41,221 nt of DNA, taken from an uncultured Eubacteriales bacterium. Its GTDB lineage: Bacteria; Bacillota; Clostridia; Lachnospirales; CAG-274. The stretch is taken from positions 1-41,221 of the forward strand of contig CATJCJ010000350.1 in assembly GCA_949738935.1 (NCBI GenBank), in the 5' to 3' direction. Under the pieces are notes generated by a model, which worked only from the letters and a program-made list of their open reading frames with translations, searched no databases and was not told the DNA's origin. The stretch's first letter is position 1. Every line of letters starts with the position of its first letter. Positions 22,842-31,763 of this stretch are shown piece by piece. The position numbers and the translations under genes were made by a program.

Positions 22842-24272
22842 ATGCCGAAAATTTTCTTTGTTATTTTTTTCGCTATAGTTTTTTCAGGCTGCGGAACGGA
22901 AAACAGCAAAACTTCGGAGGCAACGGCCGAAATTAACCTAAAGAACAGCATTATAAGTTTTACAGACGATGACGGCAAAGAAATAAATATGGATAAACCG
23001 GCCGAAAGGATAATATCGCTTTATTCCGCCCATACCGAAAACTTATATTATCTTGGAGTGGGAAATAAAGTAATCGGAGGATATAAAACCTGTACATATC
23101 CTCCCGAGGCCGCTTTTCTGGATATGTTTGACTATAACGGCGACCCCGAGGCAATCATAGCGGCAAACCCTGATTTAGTACTGATTCGTCCCTTTGTAAG
23201 AAGAAAATCACCGGACTATGTCAGCGCCCTTGAAAACGCCGGAATAAATGTCGTTTCCCTCTATCCTGACAAATTAGAAGAATTCGACAATTATATAAAT
23301 AAACTGGCTTTGATTACAGGCTCTGAGGAAAAGGCGTCAATTTTGCTTACCGATTTTCATAAAGAACTTGACAGTATAAAAAAAATCACATCAGGTATCT
23401 CAGAAAAACAAACTATATTTTTTGAATCTACAGAGACAAATATAAGAACAGTCACACCTAATTCTATGGCGGGATTAGCCATTGACTTTGCCGGAGGAGA
23501 AAACATAGCCAAAAACTCATCTCCTATTGAGGCAGGGAGTTCTATTGCTGAGTTTGGGGAAGAAAAAATTCTTCTAAACGCCGATAAAATAGATGTATAT
23601 ATCTCTCAAAGAGGTTCCATGAACAGCGGAGCGAGTAAACAGGGAATATCTGAAAGACCCGGCTTTGACACAATCAAAGCCATCAAAAATAACAGATTTT
23701 TCACAATAAACGAAAAATTGATTTCCTCCCCAACATTCAGATATGTAAAAGGCGTCAGAGAAATAGCCAGATATTTATATCCCGATATTATAAACGATAT
23801 CTCAGAATACAAAAACGACAATCCCTCCACAAGAAGAGATTTCGCCAATATATTATTTAAAGTCAAAAATCTTCCGTTATTTATTCCAAGTTCTTCCTCA
23901 TACTATAAAACCGAGCGAAAAGGACATACATTTGGTTTGTTTGAGGATATAAACTGGCAGGACAGAGATTTTGACAGTATTGAGACAAGCGTTGAACACG
24001 GATATATTGAGGAAATAAAAGAAAACGGCAAAGAATATTTCAAACCTGACGCTAATGTAACTCGTGACGAGCTTGCTCAAACTATATTTGTTATGGGAAA
24101 TTTCACATCAAACAATAAAAACATTCCCATATCTGATATTACAGAGAGCAAACATCAACAAATTGTTCAAACCCTCGTGGATAATGATGTTTTTAAACTA
24201 AATAATGGTAAATTTGAGCCAAATCGGGTTGTCACCAATAACGAAATATTAAAAATATTGTTTGAGTTGTAA
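22842..24272 (+). CDS. ABC substrate-binding lipoprotein (BtuF/FecB-like) with C-terminal SLH repeats
   Basis: A 476-residue extracytoplasmic binding protein. The signal ends in FSGC (Cys17), a lipobox. Residues about 35-315 form a type-III binding domain: PAERIISLYSAHTENLYYLGVG, then ANPDLVLIRPFV and ERPGFDTIKAIKNNRFFTI. Residues about 335-476 look like SLH repeats: LFEDINWQDRDFDSIETSV...YFKPDANVTRDELAQTIF is nearly canonical, followed by a weaker repeat ending FEPNRVVTNNEILKIL, with a partial one before. A binding protein carrying both a lipid anchor and SLH repeats is unusual. The ATG follows the cbiK stop by 3 bases after GAGGAGG. Confidence 0.85.
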   Translation: MPKIFFVIFFAIVFSGCGTENSKTSEATAEINLKNSIISFTDDDGKEINMDKPAERIISLYSAHTENLYYLGVGNKVIGGYKTCTYPPEAAFLDMFDYNGDPEAIIAANPDLVLIRPFVRRKSPDYVSALENAGINVVSLYPDKLEEFDNYINKLALITGSEEKASILLTDFHKELDSIKKITSGISEKQTIFFESTETNIRTVTPNSMAGLAIDFAGGENIAKNSSPIEAGSSIAEFGEEKILLNADKIDVYISQRGSMNSGASKQGISERPGFDTIKAIKNNRFFTINEKLISSPTFRYVKGVREIARYLYPDIINDISEYKNDNPSTRRDFANILFKVKNLPLFIPSSSSYYKTERKGHTFGLFEDINWQDRDFDSIETSVEHGYIEEIKENGKEYFKPDANVTRDELAQTIFVMGNFTSNNKNIPISDITESKHQQIVQTLVDNDVFKLNNGKFEPNRVVTNNEILKILFEL

Positions 24273-24371
24273 AATTCCTGAGCGTATATTCAATATACTT
24301 GAAAAAGCACAAATGGATGTGAGATAAAAATTATTTTCGCGAGGCAACTCTGAAAACACTTTGATTGAAAC

Positions 24372-24420
24372 AAAAAAGAAATCAATTTTCTGCTTTTCGA
24401 AAAATTGATTTCTTTTTTTA
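24372..24420 (+). terminator. Terminator of the cobalamin/transport block
   Basis: AAAAAAGAAATCAATTTT (24372-24389) and its complement (24401-24418) with an 11-base loop, ending in a T-run. Just before it, GAGATAAAAATTATTTTCGCGAGG (about 24322-24345) matches the core of the TATAG-family repeats. Confidence 0.85.
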
Positions 24421-24449
24421 TTGTTTTCTTTTTTTAATTGTTGTATAAT
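24421..24449 (+). promoter_or_regulatory. Putative promoter of the rhamnogalacturonan lyase gene
   Basis: TTGTTT (24421-24426), 17 bases, TATAAT (24444-24449), about 85 bases before the ATG. Confidence 0.55.
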
Positions 24450-24533
24450 AATAAGGAAATATATACATATATTTTTATCTTTACTTCTAAAATATATGCA
24501 AAACGTAAAAAATATTCAGAAAGGTGTGAAGCT

Positions 24534-27500
24534 ATGTTAAAAAGAATACTAAGTTGTTTGCTGGCTGTTTCTATGATTTTGGGACTTAACACTTTTTCAG
24601 TGTTTGCCGAGGGCGAAGGAACCTCCTCTTCCCCCAAAAAAATGGAATACTTGACAAGAGGCGCTTTTGGAGCCTCAATTGACGGAAACATCTATTTAAG
24701 CTGGCGTCTTTTGGGAACAGAACCCGCCAACACAACCTTCAACATTTATTGTAACAATAAAATAATTGAAACAGGGCTCAACAACACAAACTATACTCAT
24801 AAAGGGGGAAATATATATAATAAATATCAAGTCGCTCCTGTGATAAATGGTGTGGAACAATCCCGCTCAAATGATATCACCATATTGACAGGACACAAAG
24901 ACAGTAATTATACGAATTCCCCTTACGCTTACTTTGACGTTCCGATTAAAGCTCCAAATCCAAACAACTGCGGTTATTATGAGGCAAACGACGCTTCTGT
25001 CGGTGACCTTGACAGTGATGGAGAATACGAGATAATCTTAAAATGGAACCCTGACAACGCAAAAGACAATTCTCAGTCGGGAAAAACAGGAAATGTTTAT
25101 ATTGACGCTTATGAAATGGACGGAACTCTTTTATGGAGAATAGATTTGGGAAGAAATATCCGTGCCGGAGCTCACTATACTCAATATATAGTTTATGACT
25201 TTGACGGAGACGGAAAAGCTGAATTAGCCACAAAAACCGCTCCTGGCTCAAAAGACGGTCAGGGAAATTTCGTTACCGAAGCGGGAGTCTCTGACGAGAT
25301 TAAAAACGCCGACAATACAAAACAATACGGCAACTCAAAAGGATTTATTTTAGACGGCCCCGAATATTTAACAATATTCGACGGTTTAACAGGCGCGGCA
25401 ATGCAAACCATTTTATACAATCCAAACAGAACAGATGAGAAATTCTGGGGTGATAAAAACGCGAGTCAAGGAAACCGTGTCGATAGAATGCTTGCGGGAG
25501 TCGCTTATCTTGACGGAATCCACCCAAGTCTTATAATGTGCCGCGGATATTACGCAAGGTCAGTAGTTGTGGCTTATGACTGGGACGGTAAAAATTTAAA
25601 ACAAAAATGGATATTAGACTCAAAAAGTGATAAATCAAATAAATTTTATGGACAAGGAAATCATCAAATTTCCGTAGCCGATTTGGACAACGACGGTTTT
25701 GATGAAATTATCTATGGCTCGGCGGCGATTGACCACGACGGAACACTCCTTCACTCAACAGGTTGGGGGCACGGCGACGCTCTTCACGTTTCCGATTTTA
25801 ATAACGATGGTGAACAAGAGATATTCAGTGTTCTTGAAGATTCTCCTCACTGGGGAACAGGTTTTAGAAAAGGAACAACAAAAGGAGACGCCAATATTCT
25901 CTGGAAAAAGACAGCTACATTTGACGTCGGCCGCGGATTAATGACAATTATGAGTGAAAAACACGGCGCTCTCGGCTGGAGCAGTCAAGGTCAAAAAGAA
26001 GTAAGCGGAAAAAAGGTATATTTCGCGTATAATTTAAAAGGAGAGGAAATTGACTTTACCTCAAATTCCAATGGCTGCTCACCAAACTTTGCCATATATT
26101 GGGACGGAGATTTACTTCGTGAGCTTGCCGATGGAGATAGAATTATAAAATGGAACGATACTACCGGCGGTTTTGACAGAATGTTAACATTATCAGAATC
26201 AAATCCTGTTGGAACAAATAACACAAGCAAAAAAAATCCTTGTTTACAAGCGGATTTATTTGGCGACTGGAGAGAGGAAATAATATTAAGACACTATGAC
26301 AACAGCGCTTTAAGAATCTTTGCCTCAATCACGCCAACAGATTATAAAATGCCGACTCTTATGCATGATAGTCAATACAGATGTGCCATAGCTTGGCAAA
26401 ATGTCGCTTATAATCAACCACCTCATCCAAGTTATTATATTGGTCCGACAAAAACAACATACTCTCAGCCAAATATTGAGCCTGTCGTTAAAAATAAAGC
26501 CGTATTTACAATAACGGCAAATGACGGTTCTCCGGTTAAAGACGCTAAAATAACAATTAGCAACGGCACAATCATAGTCACAAATTCAGAGGGTAAAGCG
26601 GAAACTCCAATTTTGCCCGGAACCTACAAATACTCAATTAAATGCGTAGGATTTGACGCTGTTGGAGAAACAGAGTTTACTGTCAACGAAAATGATGAAA
26701 TAACAAACGTAACAAACAGTATGAACGCTAAAACTAATTGCACTGTCAGCGTCTCATTTAAAACACCCGACGGAAAAGAATTAAAACCATCGGAAAATCA
26801 TACCGGGTTGACAGCAAATACAGAATTTATCGTTGATGAAGCCCTCAAAGAGGATATTACTGATTCTGACGGAAAAATTTATGAGTACAATCCAAATCTC
26901 TCAAGCAACTCTTCTTTCACAGTTCTTGATGATGAGGAAGTTAGGCTTGTATTTGTTGAGAAAACTCTCCCCGGAATTTATGGAACAGAGTATTATCGAA
27001 CAAACTTCTCAAACGACGGTTTTTCAGGACTTTCCAATAAACACGGCTATACAGCGGGAACACCTTTAAGCTCAGGAATAACCGGCGGCATTAAATACAG
27101 TTCTTATTCTATCGGCGGCACTTCAAACGACTCAATTACAATAGATATTCCCGAGAGAATTCAGGGAAAGTTTGTCGCTGAGTTTGATATGGCTTATGAC
27201 ACTGAAACAGGTGGAGGAACTATATGGGGAATAACCCCATACAGTGGAACAAAAACAGGCCCGACCCTTGGTGTAAGATTGGCCGGAGCCGGCGGCGGTT
27301 ATAAATTAAATCCCGCTTATTATTCCGATAAAAACAAAACCAGTTATAACGGTTCTGTTTCTGTCGATACGGGCAAAATGTACAGACATATCTTAGAATG
27401 TGACGGAGAAAAACTATATTTAACAATAGCCGACGCTCAAACAGGCACAATGGTCGTAAATAAATATGAGGCAATGACCAACAAAGATTTAACTCTTGGT

Positions 27501-29219
27501 ACTGATAAAATTGACAAATTCACTTTTAATAAAGTGACCGGAACCGGAAGTATAAATTTTAACCTTGGAGATTTCCGTGTATACAGTGTCTCAGCGCCAA
27601 ATAACTTTGAGTGGGAGAACAACAGCAATATTAATGTCTCAATTCCATCTCAGACAAACCTCGCTCCAAAAAGCTACGGTTTTATAACAGGCATAAGTTC
27701 ATATAAAATAGCTGTTGACGGAAATATGACCTATTCCCTGACAAAAGCCGATGGAACAGCCGTTTCCGACCAAGATGGAGTAACTATTGATGAAAACGGT
27801 TTACTCACTGTTTCCGAAACTCCTGTAAAAGGTGATTACAAAGTTGTATGCAAATACAATGATGTTGTGATAAAAGAATATACAATAACCGTAATAAAAA
27901 ATGAGATTGTAAATATATACACCTCAACAAATGATACCACCGGTGAGTTATTCAGCGAATATGACAATAAATATGACGATGTCAAATACTCCTACAGCAA
28001 AGGACAGTGGACTTTCAATCAAGACGGAACAGCGGGAGGACGTGAATTCTATGGAGAACTCTATCCGACCGACAGCGGAGAAGCGACATTGAGCTTTAGA
28101 TTTGCCACAGGTGGAGAAAAAGACGATGCCGGTAATTGGGACTTCACAGGAAGAGAATATAACTATGAACTTCAGCTTATGGACTCCAGCTATAATGGGG
28201 AAGACCCTGAAAGCCATGTTATCCTTGGTTTTTCTCAGGAGTATCTCGCTAAAGCTCAGGAAGTACAATATTATACAAAACACAGGGCCCTGACCCAAGT
28301 TAAAAACCCCTTGCATTTTACAGGAGAATACACAACCGACGACCTCAAAAAGAATGATATCACAGCGAGAAGCGGAACAAACTGGGATGTTACAGTCAAA
28401 TTTAATTTTGACAAAAAGACTGTATCTTTCGATTTATTCGCCAAAGATATGAATGCCGGTTATAGATATGAAAACATTCCGACAGCCGGCGGATTTAAGG
28501 GAATAAGACTTGTTTCCAGCGGAGACGAGCGAATAAAATGGTCTCCAAAAATAAGCAACATTGTATACTCAAAACGAGCGTATGAACCTTCCGCCATAAA
28601 TCCTGATACTATTAAGCTTGTTCCCGGAAAAAATTCTATTTCCGTAGACTTTAAAGCTCCAAACGACGGCGGTTCCCCAATGACTTATAAAGTCTCATTG
28701 TTCAATCCCGACGATGAAAGCGGAAAAGCTGTTTATGAAAAAGAAACAAAAACAATTCCAGTTGTATTTGAAAATATTCCCGCGGGTGAATACAGTTATA
28801 TAGTAAAAATAGCTTCAAACAACCTAATAAGCTCAAATGACGAAGTTGTCTCCAAACCTCTTAATGTTACGGTTACTGATGACACGCCTCCTATTGTTGA
28901 ACCTTCTATTAATATAACTGTTGAGGATGATACATTATCAGAAGAAGGAGTTTTAAACTTTAAAGCCAAAGTTACCGCCGCCAATATAGAAAGTCAAAAG
29001 GGAGTTGTTTATGCCGCTCTCTATGACGCTGACGGAAATATAATAAGCAGCAATTCCGATGAAAAAACACTTATCAACGGTGATAATCTTTCTGAATTCA
29101 GCTTAGATACAAAAAATATTTCAAATATCACATTAAAAGTATTTCTCTGGGACAGCGCCGAGGGAATGAAACCTCTTTATAACACAAATGCTTTTATAAA
29201 AAAAATAAATAAAGTTTAA
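24534..29219 (+). CDS. Secreted multidomain rhamnogalacturonan lyase (PL11)
   Basis: A 1561-residue exported enzyme that cleaves the rhamnose-galacturonate backbone of rhamnogalacturonan-I by beta-elimination. The signal peptide (KRILSCLLAVSMILGLNTFSVFA) is followed by the PL11 catalytic propeller, about residues 35-645: MEYLTRGAFGASIDGNIYLSWR, then calcium-type DLDSDGEYE, DFDGDGKAE, DLDNDGFDE, DFNNDGEQE, and FGDWREEIILR. After it come a carboxypeptidase-regulatory-like domain (655-730), a small beta domain (735-810), two carbohydrate-binding-like regions (820-1025, 1125-1345) around an Ig-like one, a fibronectin-III domain (1347-1450) and a C-terminal module with FLWDSAEGMKPLYN. There is no SLH anchor. 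The ATG at 24534 follows AAGGTG and gives the signal peptide; an upstream frame opening at 24438 is rejected. Confidence 0.92.
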   Translation: MLKRILSCLLAVSMILGLNTFSVFAEGEGTSSSPKKMEYLTRGAFGASIDGNIYLSWRLLGTEPANTTFNIYCNNKIIETGLNNTNYTHKGGNIYNKYQVAPVINGVEQSRSNDITILTGHKDSNYTNSPYAYFDVPIKAPNPNNCGYYEANDASVGDLDSDGEYEIILKWNPDNAKDNSQSGKTGNVYIDAYEMDGTLLWRIDLGRNIRAGAHYTQYIVYDFDGDGKAELATKTAPGSKDGQGNFVTEAGVSDEIKNADNTKQYGNSKGFILDGPEYLTIFDGLTGAAMQTILYNPNRTDEKFWGDKNASQGNRVDRMLAGVAYLDGIHPSLIMCRGYYARSVVVAYDWDGKNLKQKWILDSKSDKSNKFYGQGNHQISVADLDNDGFDEIIYGSAAIDHDGTLLHSTGWGHGDALHVSDFNNDGEQEIFSVLEDSPHWGTGFRKGTTKGDANILWKKTATFDVGRGLMTIMSEKHGALGWSSQGQKEVSGKKVYFAYNLKGEEIDFTSNSNGCSPNFAIYWDGDLLRELADGDRIIKWNDTTGGFDRMLTLSESNPVGTNNTSKKNPCLQADLFGDWREEIILRHYDNSALRIFASITPTDYKMPTLMHDSQYRCAIAWQNVAYNQPPHPSYYIGPTKTTYSQPNIEPVVKNKAVFTITANDGSPVKDAKITISNGTIIVTNSEGKAETPILPGTYKYSIKCVGFDAVGETEFTVNENDEITNVTNSMNAKTNCTVSVSFKTPDGKELKPSENHTGLTANTEFIVDEALKEDITDSDGKIYEYNPNLSSNSSFTVLDDEEVRLVFVEKTLPGIYGTEYYRTNFSNDGFSGLSNKHGYTAGTPLSSGITGGIKYSSYSIGGTSNDSITIDIPERIQGKFVAEFDMAYDTETGGGTIWGITPYSGTKTGPTLGVRLAGAGGGYKLNPAYYSDKNKTSYNGSVSVDTGKMYRHILECDGEKLYLTIADAQTGTMVVNKYEAMTNKDLTLGTDKIDKFTFNKVTGTGSINFNLGDFRVYSVSAPNNFEWENNSNINVSIPSQTNLAPKSYGFITGISSYKIAVDGNMTYSLTKADGTAVSDQDGVTIDENGLLTVSETPVKGDYKVVCKYNDVVIKEYTITVIKNEIVNIYTSTNDTTGELFSEYDNKYDDVKYSYSKGQWTFNQDGTAGGREFYGELYPTDSGEATLSFRFATGGEKDDAGNWDFTGREYNYELQLMDSSYNGEDPESHVILGFSQEYLAKAQEVQYYTKHRALTQVKNPLHFTGEYTTDDLKKNDITARSGTNWDVTVKFNFDKKTVSFDLFAKDMNAGYRYENIPTAGGFKGIRLVSSGDERIKWSPKISNIVYSKRAYEPSAINPDTIKLVPGKNSISVDFKAPNDGGSPMTYKVSLFNPDDESGKAVYEKETKTIPVVFENIPAGEYSYIVKIASNNLISSNDEVVSKPLNVTVTDDTPPIVEPSINITVEDDTLSEEGVLNFKAKVTAANIESQKGVVYAALYDADGNIISSNSDEKTLINGDNLSEFSLDTKNISNITLKVFLWDSAEGMKPLYNTNAFIKKINKV

Positions 29220-29242
29220 TATACCGTCTTGTAATTCTTTAT

Positions 29243-29407
29243 TAGACCTATTTAGTAACCTAAATGATAACGATTGACAAAAGATTTTTTTGTCAGCCGA
29301 AGACTGATTTTTTTGGAATACTCAAAGCGGTATTTCAAAAAAATCAGGCAAAGACAAGCGGAAAAAGATTTGTCAATCTTTATTATAGAGCTTACTAAAC
29401 AGGTCTA
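29243..29407. mobile_element. MITE-like element, TAGACCT family
   Basis: TAGACCTATTTAGTAA (29243-29258) and TTACTAAACAGGTCTA (29392-29407) match at 15 of 16 positions as inverted ends. Inside, GATTGACAAA...TTTGTCAATC and a hairpin of GACTGATTTTTTTGGAATAC against its near complement give nested structure. No open frame of note. Solo copies of one end occur at 1037 and 19679. Confidence 0.65.
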
Positions 29408-29408
29408 T

Positions 29409-29478
29409 TATAGCAATTCAATTTAAAAATGAACAAAAGGCGTCAAGATAAAAATTATTTTTAGGTTGGATTACTATA
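29409..29478. mobile_element. 70-bp MITE-like element, TATAG family, abutting the previous one
   Basis: It starts TATAGCAATTCAATTT and ends AGGTTGGATTACTATA (12 of 16 complementary). The core GATAAAAATTATTTTT is shared with 4432-4524. It begins one base after the end of the TAGACCT element, so one probably inserted at the TA edge of the other. The rest of 29479-29719 holds a hairpin at 29563-29605 and no gene. Confidence 0.55.
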
Positions 29479-29562
29479 AAATCATCAAATTTGATGAATC
29501 TTTTAAAAACTTATGTTCTCTTATATACAAATGTACCTTATTAGTGTAAAACTAAAATCACT

Positions 29563-29605
29563 CTAAACGCCAAAAAGTGAAATAACTCGCTTTTTGGCAG
29601 TTTAG
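29563..29605. other. Hairpin upstream of the hemerythrin gene
   Basis: CTAAAC/GTTTAG and CCAAAAAG/CTTTTTGG pair around an AT-rich loop. A weak T-rich tract follows, so it may be a terminator, but it is 340 bases from the preceding gene. Confidence 0.4.
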
Positions 29606-29719
29606 CTTATAATTAATTTCAATAAAAACTATTTTTAAGTTTGCACACATATTCTCCATAAAAGTAAAAACGCTCATAACCTTTTACTATTATAATAACT
29701 AAGGAGTGAAAATATAATT

Positions 29720-30673
29720 ATGTATAACATAGTATGGAGTGACCGTTATAATCTTGGGGTTGATGTTATTGATAAAGCGCATAAACAACTATTCACAATA
29801 ATGCGTAAAATGTTTCATATAATTGAGGAAACAAGCAATATATCACATTCTTGTGATGCCGGCATTAAATATTTAAAAAACTACGCTTTAAAACACTTCG
29901 CGGAAGAAGAAGCCTATATGAAACTTATCAAATATAATAACTACGAAAGACATAAAAAAATACATGACGATATGTGCAATATAACAATCCCAAGTCTTGA
30001 AAAGGAACTGAAAGAGACAAACTATTCCGATGAGGCTGTCCATCACTTTTTTGGCGTATGTCTAGGCTGGCTTACAGGTCATATTATGATTGAAGACCGC
30101 TGTATTACAGGAAAAATAAATGATACCCCCATTAATCTAAAAGAAATCGATACTAAATTACTTAACACAAATGACGCCTACAAAAATAAAACTATTGACA
30201 AAAAAAGAGAATTGCAGCTTGCAGCTCTTGAAAAACTAATATCACACATTGTTTATGAATTATTCGCTCTTAAAACGACAACCGCTAACAGAAGCTATTC
30301 CGGAGAATACTTCGGAAAATCAATTTATTATCGTCTTATTTACAGCAACAAAAAAGGTGAGCAAATAAAAATACTTATGATTCTTGAAGAAAAAATAGTT
30401 TTGAAAACAGCCGGAAAAATAATGAATATCGACTTTGACAAAATTGACACTTCTGTAATCTCAGCGACAAAAGAACTCGCACAGCAATTTATTGGGTACA
30501 TCGGCAAATACTCAAATCCTAACTCAAGCGAGATGGAGAAGTTCAAGCTCAAACGAGAAAGTTTGATAACTTCAAAAAATTCCGCCGAAATATTTTCAAC
30601 AAACTATTTTGATTTTAGCTTATTATTTAACACAGAAGCGGGCAGTTTTGCCTTTTGTGTTAAAAAACTTTAA
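29720..30673 (+). CDS. Bacteriohemerythrin with C-terminal CheX-like domain
   Basis: A 317-residue cytoplasmic protein in two parts. Residues 1-130 form a hemerythrin, a di-iron oxygen- or NO-binding helical bundle. All seven iron ligands are visible: His21, His59, Glu63, His78, His82, His121 and Asp126, and the start YNIVWSDRYNLGVDVID is classical. Residues about 170-317 resemble CheX, a CheY-P phosphatase, including ATKELAQQFIGYIGK; this second assignment is by general pattern and tentative. AAGGAGTG precedes the ATG. A role in oxygen sensing or sequestration in an anaerobe is likely; a link to chemotaxis would follow if the second domain is CheX. Confidence 0.85.
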   Translation: MYNIVWSDRYNLGVDVIDKAHKQLFTIMRKMFHIIEETSNISHSCDAGIKYLKNYALKHFAEEEAYMKLIKYNNYERHKKIHDDMCNITIPSLEKELKETNYSDEAVHHFFGVCLGWLTGHIMIEDRCITGKINDTPINLKEIDTKLLNTNDAYKNKTIDKKRELQLAALEKLISHIVYELFALKTTTANRSYSGEYFGKSIYYRLIYSNKKGEQIKILMILEEKIVLKTAGKIMNIDFDKIDTSVISATKELAQQFIGYIGKYSNPNSSEMEKFKLKRESLITSKNSAEIFSTNYFDFSLLFNTEAGSFAFCVKKL

Positions 30674-30710
30674 CCATTCATTATTGACATAAAAATAAGG
30701 AGGAACCACT

Positions 30711-31730
30711 ATGAAAACAACTAAAATATTTACAGCGGCTATAATCGCCGGTTCTATGATTTTCTCACAACCCATTTTTGCGGATGACATAAGAAATATT
30801 GAACAGCCTTCCGCTGAAGACACAGGAATTTATTTAAGCGACCTTAATGCCGCTCAAATATTCGCTGATTATTGTTCAAAAGACATAAAGTCAATGACTA
30901 TGGATATGAAAGGAACATTATCAGCAAATATTACCACAGATGACGAAAACTATAGTATGATTACAAATATCTCCGGAAAAGCCAAAGAAATTATAGACCT
31001 TGAAAATATCGGAAATACCATTATGTCTATGGATATGAATATGAATATGGATATTAACGGCGCTAACGAAATTGAGCCCAACGACATCCCTAAAAATATG
31101 GATATGTCCTATTCAATGTATTACAAAGACAATTATATGTATATAAATATGCTTGGTGAACAAACAAAAATGAAAATTCCTTTTGAGGAAGCGTTAAAAC
31201 AAATTGAACAGTTACAAATAGGAGGCGACAGCTTTGGTATTGAAAATTTAAAAAATATCAATTCAGAACTGGCAAAAAATTTTACTAAAGATATAAAGGT
31301 AAAAAGTTTTTCAAATGGAACAAAAGAACTTTCCTATTCAATAGATTTGGAAAAAGCGGCAAACCTTATATTTGATAAAGTTATCGGCAACTTTGGAAAA
31401 CTTGGAGGAAGTGTCGCGACAGACGGTTTCGGCTCATATATGTCAGAAATGTTAAAAAACGCAATCTCTATTGATAATATGAAAACAACTGTTATCTTAG
31501 ATGAAAACAACTATCCAAAAAGCGAAACAACAATCTACTCTATGGCAATAAACATCAATCCCGAATTTAAAATAAATTATGATGTAAATATGACTTCTGA
31601 TATATCAGACATTAACAAGACCGAAATAACTTTACCAGACTTAAGCAACTATACTGACATATCTGACACGTCTTCTTCTATGGGAATTATAAACGGAAGT
31701 GATGGCCCAACATCTACATTTACCAATTAA
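30711..31730 (+). CDS. Secreted protein of unknown function with C-terminal GSDGPT tail
   Basis: A 339-residue exported protein. The signal peptide ends near SQPIFADD; no lipobox. The body resembles the LolA/LppX-like beta-sandwich proteins common in Clostridia (strands such as SMTMDMKGTLSANIT, NMDMSYSMYYKDNYMYINM, and KELSYSIDLEKAANLIF), but I cannot name the family firmly. It is methionine-rich around residues 105-150. The last 18 residues, starting SSMGIINGSDGPTSTF, resemble the GGADGPTxIF motif of sodium-pumping decarboxylase beta subunits, out of context here. AGGAGG precedes the ATG at 30711. It lies 37 bases after the hemerythrin gene and may be co-transcribed. Function unknown. Confidence 0.8.
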   Translation: MKTTKIFTAAIIAGSMIFSQPIFADDIRNIEQPSAEDTGIYLSDLNAAQIFADYCSKDIKSMTMDMKGTLSANITTDDENYSMITNISGKAKEIIDLENIGNTIMSMDMNMNMDINGANEIEPNDIPKNMDMSYSMYYKDNYMYINMLGEQTKMKIPFEEALKQIEQLQIGGDSFGIENLKNINSELAKNFTKDIKVKSFSNGTKELSYSIDLEKAANLIFDKVIGNFGKLGGSVATDGFGSYMSEMLKNAISIDNMKTTVILDENNYPKSETTIYSMAININPEFKINYDVNMTSDISDINKTEITLPDLSNYTDISDTSSSMGIINGSDGPTSTFTN

Positions 31731-31763
31731 CGTAAGTTTGATGAAAAATAACAGTAAAAACGA

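Noticed and set aside
24438-24533. Longer N-terminus for the rhamnogalacturonan lyase
   Set aside because: It begins within the -10 region of the likely promoter and would bury the signal peptide.
29220-29719. Degraded transposase gene between the lyase and hemerythrin
   Set aside because: No frame shows transposase motifs; only inverted repeats are seen.
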